From Chloranthus sessilifolius (Eukaryota; Streptophyta; Magnoliopsida; Chloranthales; Chloranthaceae): a stretch of DNA of 64,000 nucleotides. The position numbers were made by a program, and so were the translations under genes. Position 1 is the first letter of the stretch, and each line of letters starts with the position of its first letter. Shown one piece after another: positions 1 through 10,357 of this stretch. A model generated the notes under the pieces. The model made no database searches. It was not told the DNA's origin and saw only the letters and a program-made list of their open reading frames with translations. The stretch lies in contig CM037590.1 in assembly GCA_021018995.1 (NCBI GenBank), positions 68,853,597-68,917,596 of the forward strand. Reading direction: 5' to 3'.

Positions 1-1515
1 TCTAAAAGTGTAGTTATATTCGCCCATCGTCTCATCACCCATCTGATATTATACTGTGACCCATATGATGTTAAACCTTAACTCATCTAATATCCAATGG
101 TGACTCATTTAATATTAGACTTTCATTCATCTGATATTGGACCTTAATTCACTGATTGAGCTTGAATTATGTCTTATAATTAAATGAAGTCTGACACCTC
201 AATCGATCTGAAAAGTTAATATTATATAATATTATATTAACGTGAAGGCTATTATTATATAATATTATATTAAAATAAAGACTTATATTATATAATAGTA
301 TATTAAAGTAAAGACTTATATCATATAATATTATATTAAAGTAAAAAAATTTATTATAAAATATTATATTAAAGTGTGGGTTCTGAACTCTTCTATCTTA
401 TATTTAATAATGTATTAGGTATTTTTTATTATATAATACTCTTTATAAGCCACAGTACTCTAGTATTATCTTATGTTAATAATATAAATTACTTTTAATA
501 TACAATCATGGCATCATTCATGTTTCGAATTTATTTGTCTTTTTATATAGATATTTCAACCAATCGATTGATTCTCGTCCGAACAGACGACTCCACTAAC
601 CCTCTTATTTCATTTTACTCACGACCAAACTTTAATACATCATACGATTGATGGTCGTGAGTCACTTAACCTTTAAAATAATAATATTTTAAACATTTAA
701 TAATATTAATAATATATATATATATCACTACAACGTGACTACTTCAAAAACACTAAGTGTTAGAAATTCAATACCTCGTGAAATTCGAATTCTGACATTT
801 TCGTTATCGAAATCACACTTTAACTATACTATCATATATTGCATTAAGATGAGGTGTAAATAAATTATATGTATAAACTTAATAAAATCTATATAAATCT
901 TTGTGTAAGTGTAATAGTTTTGTAATTTTATTTTGAGCAAGTTATATGAGTTAATAATATGTTAAGTCATATATACGCGAGAGTGTATGAGATTATGCTT
1001 ACGCTTGGGCGTAGTGATTCGCTGAAATAATATCAAAGCGAGGAATACATCGTATTCGCATGCCTTACAACTCATGATGATATGAGACATTATGACGAGA
1101 AGGGTGAGTGCGAGTTCAATATAACCCCGTATACGGTGACCCGATTATCCCGAGTTCTAATACGATAAGATAGAATATGAGTTAAGATACGAGATTTGAA
1201 CCTTTAGGTTATAATCATGGTGGGATTCTTTTCACGATCATGTGAAACTCGAAATATAGGCATTCATGTACGAATGCAACACCTCTATAATAGTATGGGA
1301 TGTCACACAAAGTACATCCAAGTTACTACGAAACTCACCCCTTCAATAGCGTAGTTTATAAAACTTATCACATCGTGTTTGTTATGGATTTAGGTCTTAG
1401 AGGTATGTTATGTTATGAGTATGATAAGATAAGATAAGTTATAAGTACACTAATAAGACACCACTATGTAGGCCAGCAAAAGATTAATAACTTAAGTCTC
1501 TGTATGTGTCGTTTC
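1..1515 (+). repeat. LTR of old Ty3/gypsy family B', left part
   Basis: From about 600 onward this stretch aligns by eye with the family B LTRs, for example the region around 22565-23500. Shared landmarks are the CACGACCA/TGGTCGTG stem and the text around 'gcttgggcgt.gtgattcgc'. It is cut at 1515 by element A and resumes at 14732. The first 600 bases are AT-rich and I could not align them with B. Position 1 lies inside the element, so its left end is outside the window. No internal coding region is seen, so this could be a solo LTR or a 3' LTR. Confidence 0.75.
225..375. repeat. AT-rich short tandem repeat
   Basis: About four imperfect copies of a 35-40 base unit built on 'atattatattaaagtaaag', inside the B' LTR. 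It appears to be simple local expansion. No gene is seen in 1-1515. Confidence 0.6.
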
Positions 1516-2100
1516 TGTAATACCCCGAAAAATCACGTTAAACAATAACCTCGGGATCCGTGCCCGATTGGTCACAGGTTTGACCAATTAGGAGTCCAAT
1601 GGTTAGCATAGAGTGTGATGAATGGATGAGATGTAATAGTTGACTGACTGCGTGGTGTGTGATGTGAATATGAAGTCGCATACACCTATTGCGGTATATG
1701 TGCTCAACACACAAGTGAGGAAAGAGATAAAAGGGTTTAATAACCCTAAAATCTGTATTTGGTTGTTGAGAGAGGAGTAAAGAAGTGAGAGAGAGGAGTA
1801 AAGAGGTTGAGCAAGAGTTATTGTGAGTAATTGGAAGGGAGATTCTAGCATTAAAGAGACCGATTCGACGCGAAGAATCCGTTCAAGCCAAAGCTGGAAC
1901 CCTAGCCTTTCCAACCACTCGATTTGAAATTAATTTGAGATTGATTGAAGGTAGGATTTTGTAGTTTAGATGCATGGATTAAAGGGTTAAGTTGTAGTTA
2001 GAAATAGTGTAAAATGTAGGGTAAAAGCCTAGAAAAATGGAGGAAAAAGTAAGGAAAGGGATTGAGAAGAACAACCAAAAGAGGGCTGAATCTGGCAATT

Positions 2101-2565
2101 TCGATTAATCGAAATTGGGTTTCGATTAATCGAAATTGGGTTTCGATTAATCGAAATTGGCCAAGAAGTTGAAAGTTGAAAAGTCAGAGGACCCCGATCT
2201 CGATTAATCGAATTCAGTTTCGATTAATCGACCTTGGATTTTGATTAATCGAATTGAGAATCGATTAATCGAAGAGCCACTGATGGACTCCAGTGAAGAA
2301 AAGAAATGGGCTTGATGAAATCGACTAATCGAAATGAAGATTCGATTAATCGATTTGTAATTTCGATTAATCGATTTGGGATCGATTAATCGATTTTGGA
2401 AACTCGATTACTCGAATTGAGAATCGACTTGATAGAGCAGAGAATTTCGATTAATAGAATTGGGTTTCAATTAATCGAATGGAAATCTCGATTAATCGAT
2501 TTGAGAATCGATTAATCGATATTGACTTTCGATTAATCGATTTTGGAAATTGATTAATCGACTGG
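2101..2565. repeat. Palindrome cluster TCGATTAATCGA (5' LTR A)
   Basis: About 18 exact or near copies of the 12-bp perfect palindrome TCGATTAATCGA. Start positions include 2101, 2122, 2143, 2200, 2220, 2241, 2261, 2342, 2363 and 2382, so many neighbours lie 19-21 bp apart, close to two helical turns. Spacer sequence varies while the core is kept. The same motif recurs at 9302-10110, 12800-13245 and 59240-59545. Confidence 0.9.
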
Positions 2566-2882
2566 GCCAGTTTATGTTGACTTCTGAGTTTGACTTTGAG
2601 ATTCTTAGGGGTCTTGGACCTCCTTTATTACATCCTTAGTGATGTGTTTCACATGTTATGTGGTACCATAGGTGGTACGTGTGAGCAAGTGCACAAGGAG
2701 CCACGTGGGACCTTGATGCGTTGATCAAACGAAGACTTGAGGTAGGGAACTCCTTGAACATGTACCTTATTTTACAAGAGCATGTATGTAGTGATATAGA
2801 TTTGAAATTCCAAATGTTTTATTGCTTAAAGAGTTGGGAAAAAAGTGTGTGTGTGATATAAATAAAAGAAATCATAATGAGC

Positions 2883-3275
2883 CATCCCCAGGGGATGAAG
2901 AAGTAAAGAGATTAGAGCATCAGGTGTGATACAAGTGAATGGATACATCCCAGGGATGTATCCACGATTGAATCATGTTTGATAGGGCCTAACTGATATA
3001 AGATAGCACATTTACACGGTGAATAACTATATGTAAGGCACTGATATTTTTGTTATTTGAGGTTTGATAGGGTACCCCACCGACGTGGCGGGATATCCAC
3101 GACTGACACGGCAGGATATCCGTGACTGATACGGCGGCGAAACCGTAGGCCAGTGCGGAGGCTTATCCGTACACAGTAAGCATACCCCAGGGGTATTGAT
3201 TTGAGACAAGTGAAACCCCGCCACCAATCCTCAGGGGAAAGGGGCTTGGGTACTATTTGTATTCCCAGGGAATAC
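2883..3275. promoter_or_regulatory. Four CC-A-GG hairpin palindromes (5' LTR A)
   Basis: Perfect inverted repeats around a single central A: 2883-2897 (CATCCCCAGGGGATG), 2941-2963 (23 bp, arms GGATACATCCC), 3182-3196 (ATACCCCAGGGGTAT) and 3259-3275 (GTATTCCCAGGGAATAC). All four recur in the same order in the 3' LTR and, inverted, in the A2 solo LTR. Between copies several arm positions change in matched pairs, keeping the symmetry. They could be dimer-binding DNA sites or RNA hairpins; the sequence does not decide. Confidence 0.7.
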
Positions 3276-3586
3276 GTTAAAAGTGTCTATATAGATGACG
3301 ATGATGGGTATCTCATCGGGGCTCGATGCTATATTGCTCGGGGATTACTTAAGTTGAAAGTTTAAGTTTTGCTTTAGGCCTTTTCAGCATCATTCATGAA
3401 TAAATAAAAGACATGAGTAAACTACCAGTAAAATGTAATGCTTTTAACTGTTTTCATCAGTAACTGCATAGACACATCATGCATGGCATATCATGAAATA
3501 TATGTGAGTAATAATTTATATGTTCAACTGTATTTTGTTCCCTATTGAGCTAGGATGTAGCTCACCCTATAGACTATACGTCGCAG

Positions 3587-3690
3587 GTCCACTACTAGCA
3601 GCTGCCGAGGCTTTAGGAGACGCTGACCCCGGTGAGTCGGACCTTGCAACCGGTGAAGAGTTGGAGCCACCTCCTGAGGACTTCTTCTAG
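3587..3690 (+). CDS. Acidic C-terminal tail exon in 5' LTR A
   Basis: After the acceptor at 3586 an open frame runs 34 codons to TAG at 3688-3690. It is rich in Glu, Asp, Ala and Pro and ends in residues EDFF. The 3' LTR (14267-14370) and the A2 solo LTR (58068-58171, minus) keep the same 104-nt length, phase and stop despite many substitutions. This suggests coding constraint. No convincing start codon or first exon was identified in family A. Function unknown. Confidence 0.4.
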
Positions 3691-4048
3691 AGGACTCCGT
3701 TGTGCCGCTTTGAGGGTTTTTGGATAGAGATTTGTACGGCTTGATATGTCAAGCCTTGTTTTGGCTAAACAATGTACATGTATAAATTGAGATTATTCTT
3801 TTGGGGCGAACCATCCGTGATGATTTGCTATCATCGATGGTTCGGATAGGTTCTCCATTCATGCAGAGGCATGAGGGTAGAACTGTCTTTTGAAAATTGC
3901 TCTTATATAGATTTAAATTCTACAGTTTCATTTACTATTTCATTTTATGCTTGATATGCCAATGTTCTGTGCTTAGCTAAGGGGCACGGTCAAGATGATC
4001 GTGCTGATGGCACGGGTTTCGGGGTGCCAAAATCCGGGCTGTCACAGT

Positions 4049-4062
4049 TGGTATCAAAGCCA
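4049..4062 (+). other. Primer-binding site, initiator-Met tRNA type
   Basis: TGGTATCAAAGCCA begins two bases after the LTR end. It matches the usual plant iMet primer site TGGTATCAGAGC with one G-to-A change. It marks the start of minus-strand DNA synthesis. Confidence 0.85.
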
Positions 4063-4137
4063 TTTCTTTTAGCAATTTTGACAATCGTTCTTTTGGTTTG
4101 AACATAGGGGCTTCTGCTAACGAAACTTTAGTTTCAA

Positions 4138-5527
4138 ATGCAGTCGCAAATGTCATCTACAGGAAGAGGCCGACCAAGGGGAAGCCAACAGAGGAGTCTA
4201 CGTAGTGGAGATGATTACATCTCTCCTACTAATAGAGTGCCTTTAGGAGGTACTGAGGCCCCAGGGGGCAGTGGTAGTAGACAGCATGATGAAGAGGATC
4301 GAGATCGTCAGGATCAAGATCTAAGAGAACAGGAGAGGGTGAGAGAGAGACAAGAAGATAGAGAAGAGCGACAAAGGATGATGCATACTATGGAGACTAT
4401 GGCAGCTGTCATGGCACAACAAGCCGCATCCTTTGCAGCTCATGCATCAAGAGAACAACAGCCACCTACACCACCTGTAGGACCTACGCTGCCTGTGCCC
4501 TCATCCTTTACAGAGTTTAGGAGGATGAGACCTCCTTCATTTTCTGGGCAGGCAGACACCATGGCTGCTGATAACTGGCTTATGGAGATGGAGAAAGTCC
4601 TTAGCGTGTTGACATGCACGGAAAATGAGAGTGTGAGATGGGCAGCTTATATGTTGGATGGGGAGGCTGGGCCTTGGTGGAAGTCCGTGATACGGACTCG
4701 GGCTCAGGAGACCCCAGAGTTACCTTGGACTTGGGAGGAGTTTGTTGAGGAGTTCAACAAACAATATTTTTCAGAAGTGGTGAGGAACCAGCTTGAGATA
4801 CAATTTCTACAGTTAGTGCAAGGGAGAATGACAGTGAGAGAGTATGGGGTGGAGTTTCTACGACTTGCCCGTTTTGCTCCGAATTACGTCGCTATCGACG
4901 TGATGAAATCCAAGAGGTTTCAGTAAGGTTTGAAGCCTGAGGTGAGGGGAGGCGTAGCTCCATTTCAGCTGAGGACCTATGAAGAGGTCATGAGCAAGGC
5001 ATTGGTTGTGGAAGAAGAGAATACGAATAGATATAGACAGAGGGAGCAGCAGAGAGGAGGAAATGAACAAGGAAGATCGGGGAACTACGAACCGGTGAAC
5101 AAAAAGCCGAGGTTCGTGGCCCAAAATCAGAGACCACAGTTCCAAGGGGGTTTCGGAAGGCCGGCGCAACAACACCAACAGAGATTTCCACTACTTGCGT
5201 CAGGGAGACCTTTACGCTATGAGAGCCCTGCCATGTCTACTGGCGCTACTATCACACAGGGTTCTCGTACTGTTTCTTCTGCACCTCGGGAGACTTGCGC
5301 AAAGTGTGGCAAGCCTCATAGAATAGTGGATTGCAGAGCGGGAAATAGGGGTTGTTTTCGATGTGGCAAGGTGGGCCACTTGATCAAGGATTGCCCCGAG
5401 ACGGATAAAAGAAAGACGGTTTCAGTTGCAGCACCACGACCCATTCAAGCAAGGAAACCGATCATTCAGGGGAGAGCTTATGTAATCACTGCTCAGGAAG
5501 CAGGAAACGTGCATGACATCATCCAAG
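4138..5527 (+). pseudogene. gag: Gag of element A, one in-frame stop
   Basis: Starts at ATG 4138. The N-terminal part is Arg/Glu-rich and charged. The retrotransposon Gag core covers roughly 4510-4920, with 'RPPSFSGQAD', 'WLMEMEKVL' and 'WEEFVEEFNKQYF'. It is interrupted by a TAA at 4924-4926 and then continues in the same frame to a CX2CX4HX4C zinc knuckle ('CFRCGKVGHLIKDC', about 5356-5397). The knuckle is preceded by a second Cys-rich piece (CAKCGKPHRIVDC). The exon ends at CAAG|GTGAGA, where an intron separates it from the protease. Gag packages the element RNA into particles. The stop should truncate it to 262 residues. Confidence 0.88.
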
Positions 5528-5694
5528 GTGAGACTCTTTTAGATTAAAGAAATTTCCATTTCATTAAAATTTTAGATAGAGAAAGTGCATGCATTAGGAT
5601 TTGTATAGATTCTTTTTCACAATACTAAATTTATATGTGAATTAGGGGTGTAAATTGATGTGGAAATTATTGTATGTATGTATGTATACTATAG
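5528..5694 (+). other. Intron between Gag and protease (element A)
   Basis: 167 bp with donor CAAG|GTGAGA and acceptor ATACTATAG|GT. Removal joins ...HDIIQG to TLTIYEK in frame (phase 1, split Gly codon) and then to the protease. Family B has an intron at the same codon position (25931-26082 and 34127-34278). The AT-rich content is typical of plant introns. Confidence 0.65.
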
Positions 5695-8600
5695 GTACTT
5701 TAACTATATATGAAAAATGATGCTTCGTTGGATATGATGCTAGGGTGTTGATAGACCCAGGGTCTACCCACTCATTCGTCACTCCACGTTTCGCCAAGAG
5801 GATGAAGATTGTTCCAGAGGCGTTGGACTTCGTCCTATCTGTGTCTATTCCGACTGGAGAGTTAGTGGACATGGAGTTAGCTTGCAAATCCATCATTGTA
5901 GCAATTCGAGACCTAGAGGTACATGAATTGGAAGCAAAGTTGATACTGTTAGACATGCAAGGGTTTGATGTGATCCTTGGCATGGATAGTTGTAAGCGAC
6001 CTGCAAATCGATTGCAAGAACAAGCTAGTCATTTTCAGACCCAACACAAGAAGATCATTTTGGATTTAAGGAGTGAGGGCGTCATCGCTTGATCTCGGCA
6101 GTAAGGGCCGAGAAAATGATCAGAAAGGGTTGCAGTGGATACTTGGCTTTCTTAAAGGAGGACAAGGAAGAAAAGAATGTCATTTCTGAGATAACAGTTG
6201 TGCGAGACTTCGCCGACGTGTTTCCGGAAGAATTGCCTGGATTACCTCCAGAGAGAGAAGTAGAATTCGCCATCGACTTAGCACCAGGAAAGGAGCCTAT
6301 TTCAAAAGTGCCATATCGAATGGCTCCTGCTGAGTTAAAGGAGTTGAAGGAACAACTACAAGAGCTTATGGACAAGGGGTTTGTTAGACCGAGCGTGCCT
6401 CCATGGGGAGCACCAGTCTTGTTCGTCAAGAAGAAAGATGGGTCAATGCGGCTATGCATTGACTATCGACAATTAAACAAACTCACTGTGAAGAACCGCT
6501 ACCCTTTGCCTAGAATTGACGATTTGTTCGATCAACTGCAAGGAGCAAGGTATTTTTCCAAGATCGATCTGAGATCTGGATACCATCAGTTGTGAGTCAA
6601 AGTAGAAGACATCTAGAAGACAGCTTTCAGGACACGGTATGGACACTATGAATTCCTTGTGATGCTGTTTGGGTTGACGAATGCTCCGGCGTCATTTATG
6701 GATCTGATGAACCGAGTGTTTAAACCACACTTGGACTCCTGCGTCGTCTATTGATATACTCCAAATCCAAGACGAAACACGAAGAACATTTGAGGATTGC
6801 TCTACAGACGCTACGTGAATACCAATTGTACGCCAAACTCAGCAAATGTGAGTTTTAGTTGGAAGAGGTTAGCTTTTTGGGACATGTCGTCTCAAAGCAT
6901 GGTGTCACTATAGATCCAGCAAAGATAGAAGCAGTGGTTAAATGGGAGCAGCCAAAGACAGTGATCGATGTCCGAAGTTTTCTGGGCTTAGCAGGCTATT
7001 ATCGACATTTCGTCGAGGGGTTTTCAAAGATATCGGGACCTCTTACAAAGCTGACACGAAAAGATTCAAGATTTGAGTGGAGTGAGGCATGCGAGAAGAG
7101 TTTTCAAGAACTCAAGACGAGACTCACTTCGGCTCCAAACGATTAGTAGCGATTCCTTGAGCAAATGGAGGATACGTGGCAGGTCATATAATGGTTTAGG
7201 TTGTGTGCTCAACCAACACAAGAAGGTGATAGCTTACGAATCAAGACAGCTGAAAGAACACGAGAAAAATTATCTGACTCATGACTTGGAACTAGCAGCA
7301 GTCATTTTTGCGCTGAAGATTTAGAGACATTACTTGTATGGTGAGACTTTTGAGATTTTCACCGATCATAAGAGCCTCCGATACCTGTTTACACAGAAAG
7401 AGCTCAACATGAGATGCCGGTATGGATGGATGGAATTCCTCAAGGATTATGATTGCTCCATACAGTACCATCCAGGCAAGGCGAATGTAGTAGCTGATGC
7501 ATTGAGTCGGAAGGGCTCAGCTCAGTTAGCTTGTTTGGTATTGGGTATGCACCGGTGGAAATTATTGGAAGATCTGGCACTCTACGATGCGAACATTGAG
7601 TCAAAAGCTACCTGATCCTTTTTGGCTAACATATCGGTAAAGCCAGTGATATTTGAGCATATCCACGATCTACAGATGAAAGATCTGGCATTAACAAAGA
7701 TTCATCAAGACGTGAGTGAAGGCATCAGGTCAGACTTCTCAGTTAAAGAAGATGGTTCTTTATTGTTTAAGGGCCGTCTATGCATTCCGGACAATGACGA
7801 TCTAAGACGAACCATTCTTGATGAAGCCCATAAGTCAAATTATGTTATCCACCCTGGTAGCACCAAAATGTACCAAGACTTGAAAAAGAACTACTGGTGG
7901 AGAGGACTGAAGCAAGACGTGGCTGAATACGTGTTACGTGTCACGGTGTTTGACTTGTCAGCAAGTGAAGATTGATTATAGACATCCTGCTGGACTATTG
8001 CAGCCTTTACCAATCCCAGAATGGAAATAGGAATCAATCTCGATGGATTTCATTGTTGGATTGCCCCGTACTGCCAAGAGACACAATGCCATTTGGGTCG
8101 TCGTAGACCGATTGACCAAATCAGCGCACTTTTTGTCGTACAATACTATGTATACGGCAGGAAGACTGGCAGACTTATACATGAAGGAGATCGTAAGGTT
8201 GTATGGGATTCCAAGTAGCATAGTTTCAGATCGTGATCCACTATATACGTCCAAGTTTTGGAAGAAATTTTAAGAAGGAATGGGAACACGACTAGACTTT
8301 AGTTCAGCTTTCCATCCTCAAACTGATGGGCAGACAGAGCGAGTGAACCAAGTGATAGAAGACATGCTCAGAGCGTGCATGCTAGATATGCAAGGATACT
8401 GGGATGAATATCTACCGTTGCTCGAATTCGCATACAACAACAGTTTCCAAACGTGCATTGGCATGGCACCATATGAAGCTCTGTATGGACGACGATGCAA
8501 ATCACCCCTCAATTGGGAAGAAACTGGTGAGAAATTTGTTTTGGGGCCAAAACTACTTGAAGACAACGCCACCGTCGTCCGAATAATCAGAGAAAGGCTG

Positions 8601-9088
8601 AAGTCAGCACAGAGTAGACAGAAAAGTTACGCCGACATGAAGCGGACTAGTGTCGACTATAAAGTGGGCGAGCACGTGTTTGTGAAAGTGTCACCTATGA
8701 AGGGCGTAATGAGATTTGGCAAGAGAGGGAAGTTAAGCCCACGTTATGTTGGACCATTTGAAATTTTAGGACGCGTAGGTGAAGTTGCGTATCGCGTTGG
8801 CTTACCACCACTGTTTGATCGGGTACATAACGTTTTCCACATATCGATGCTCAGAAAGTATGTGAACGATCCATCTCATGTGTTAGGGAAACAACCTATG
8901 GAGATGTGTGAGGACATAAGCATGATAGAGGAACCAGTGGAAATCTTGGATCGAAAGGAACAAGTATCAAGACTAAAGTGATTCCCTTAGTGCTTGTTCG
9001 GTGGAACAATCATCCAAAGGAAGAGGCTACTTGGGAACGAGAGGCCGATGTGAAAGAACAATATCCAGCCTTATTTCCAACGACGTGA
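5695..9088 (+). pseudogene. pol: Pol of element A (protease-RT-RNase H-integrase-chromodomain)
   Basis: Order: aspartic protease with active site 'DPGSTHSF' (about 5753-5776) and 'VILGMD' (5970s); reverse transcriptase from about 6180 ('[20 protein letters not shown]', '[11 protein letters not shown]'); RNase H (7190-7600); integrase zinc-binding region (about 7820-7930); integrase core ('MDFIVGLPRTAK' 8043, 'VSDRDPLYTS' 8228, 'TDGQTERVNQVIEDM' 8321); C-terminal chromodomain (about 8985-9085) ending TGA at 9086-9088. Breaks include TGA near 5719, stops at 6593 and about 6613, loss of the RT catalytic YxDD segment near 6750, deletion of the RNase H start near 7140, TAG near 7322, and TAA at 8271. 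The degraded 'GMDSCKRPAN' segment and the missing catalytic residues make it inactive. Confidence 0.9.
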
Positions 9089-9300
9089 GAATCCAATGTA
9101 AATCACAAGCATGTTTGTGGAATCTCCACAATACTTGTAATTCAATGGAAGTTTTGATCAAAGTATGATTAAAGGAACAAATTTTTGTATGCACATGACT
9201 ATGAGGATGTGTTTTTATGGAACTATGAACCACTTGATGTCATAAACTACCAAAAGAAATCAAAGAACCAAGGAAATTGAAAATCTGCAGAAATTGGGCA
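9089..9300. other. Spacer after pol, no gene seen
   Basis: The start of the extra module that family B lacks. I see no coding signal, only AT-rich sequence leading into the palindrome array. Confidence 0.6.
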
Positions 9301-9301
9301 A

Positions 9302-10110
9302 AATCGATTAATCGAATTTCAAATCAATTAATCGATTTAGAATTTCGATTAATCGATTTTGTTCGATTAGTCGACTGGCATGTGCCAGTGACTGGAAATT
9401 TGGATAAGAGTTAGGACAGACACAGAATACAATTTCGATTGATCAATTTATAATTTCGATTAATCGATTTGGGATCGATTAATTGATTTTGGGAATTCGA
9501 TTAATCGAACATACTGGGAATGTTAGAAGAAATTAGGAATGAATTAATGAAAATTCGATTAATCGAGGAGGTTTCGATTAACCGATTTGAGATTTCGATC
9601 AATCAAACTGAAAGTTTGATTAATCGAGGAGGTTTTGATTAACCGATTTGAGCTTTCGATCAATCGAACTGAAAGTTCGATTAATCAATTTGCTTAAAGG
9701 AACCATGAAAATTCTAAGACAGAGAAACGATTTCAATTAATCAAAGTAGAATTCGATTAATCGATTTGAAATTTCGATTAATCGAACCATAGTTCGACTA
9801 ATCGAATAACTTAAGGAATCCTGAAATTTTTGGAAGTTACTGCACGATTTCGATTAATCGAAGTGAATTTCGATTAATCGATTTTGAAATTTCGATTAAT
9901 CGAAATGGATTTCGATTAATCGATTGGCTCGCGCCAGTGAGCTCTAAAACTTAAATTTTTAAATGGATACGATTTCGATTAATCGAAATGTTTTCGATTA
10001 ATCGAATTTGACTTTCGATTGATCGATTTGGGAAATCGATTAATCGATTTTGCGCGGCTTAACCTAGTTTTGAATCTCGATTAATCGATTCTGAATTTCG
10101 AATAATCGAG
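9302..10110. repeat. Large TCGATTAATCGA palindrome array upstream of accessory ORF
   Basis: About 30 exact or one- to two-base-variant copies of TCGATTAATCGA. Typical spacing is 20-22 bp, for example four copies at 9845-9925. A roughly 60-bp higher-order unit is duplicated at about 9545-9675. The array stops within about 15 bases of a TATA box (10119) for the downstream ORF, so it lies where a promoter/enhancer would. The same palindrome fills the LTRs. Confidence 0.9.
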
Positions 10111-10118
10111 CCGAGGCC

Positions 10119-10126
10119 TATATATT
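10119..10126 (+). promoter_or_regulatory. TATA box of accessory ORF promoter
   Basis: 'ctatatatt' directly after the palindrome array and about 235 bases before ATG 10358. The intervening leader has a CTT-rich pyrimidine stretch (10187-10210), common in plant 5' UTRs. It points to an internal promoter separate from the LTR. Confidence 0.55.
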
Positions 10127-10357
10127 GAAATTTGGGGATTTTCTTTCCCATTCGAATCATTTGAGCTTAGAGATTTTTTGGGCGCTTCATCTTCTTCTTC
10201 TTCTTCTCCAACCATCCGGTGCCCTAGGGTTTGCATCTCCGTGGTTTTCGGCTCGTATTCAAATCATAACGCCTCCAAAACCCGCGGTAAACCCTAATTT
10301 CGTACTTTTCCTTCAATTTGAGCTTGCTAAACCCTAGATTTTTGCTATTTTCTAAAA

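Larger units (their letters stand above)
1951..3586 (+). other. Putative LTR-resident intron (element A)
   Basis: Donor TTGAAG|GTAGGA at 1950/1951 and acceptor GTCGCAG|GT at 3586/3587. The same donor position is occupied by consensus donors in the A2 LTRs: GAG|GTGAGT at 63929/63930, and GAG|GTAAGT on the minus strand at 59698/59697. The acceptor is likewise kept in the minus-strand A2 copy (58172/58171). Splicing is inferred from conserved sites only. The intron would hold both the TCGATTAATCGA cluster and the CC-A-GG hairpins. Confidence 0.5.
1516..4046 (+). repeat. 5' LTR of element A
   Basis: Starts TGTAATACCCC and ends CTGTCACA. A TATA-like 'gataaaag' lies at 1725-1732. The LTR is 2531 bp and nearly identical to 12219-14726. 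It contains, in order, a strong splice donor (1950/1951), a cluster of TCGATTAATCGA palindromes, four CC-A-GG hairpins, a splice acceptor (3586/3587) and a short acidic coding tail. The long U5-like part means the genomic RNA leader would contain most of these signals. Confidence 0.93.

Noticed and set aside
1603..1914. 103-codon minus-strand frame, repeated at 12306-12617
   Set aside because: Conserved only because both lie in the near-identical LTRs of element A. It is antisense to the leader and has no recognisable domain.
2101..2565. Regular short palindromes resembling a CRISPR array
   Set aside because: Repeats are 12-bp palindromes with about 9-bp degenerate spacers inside a plant LTR. 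There are no cas genes and the genome is eukaryotic.
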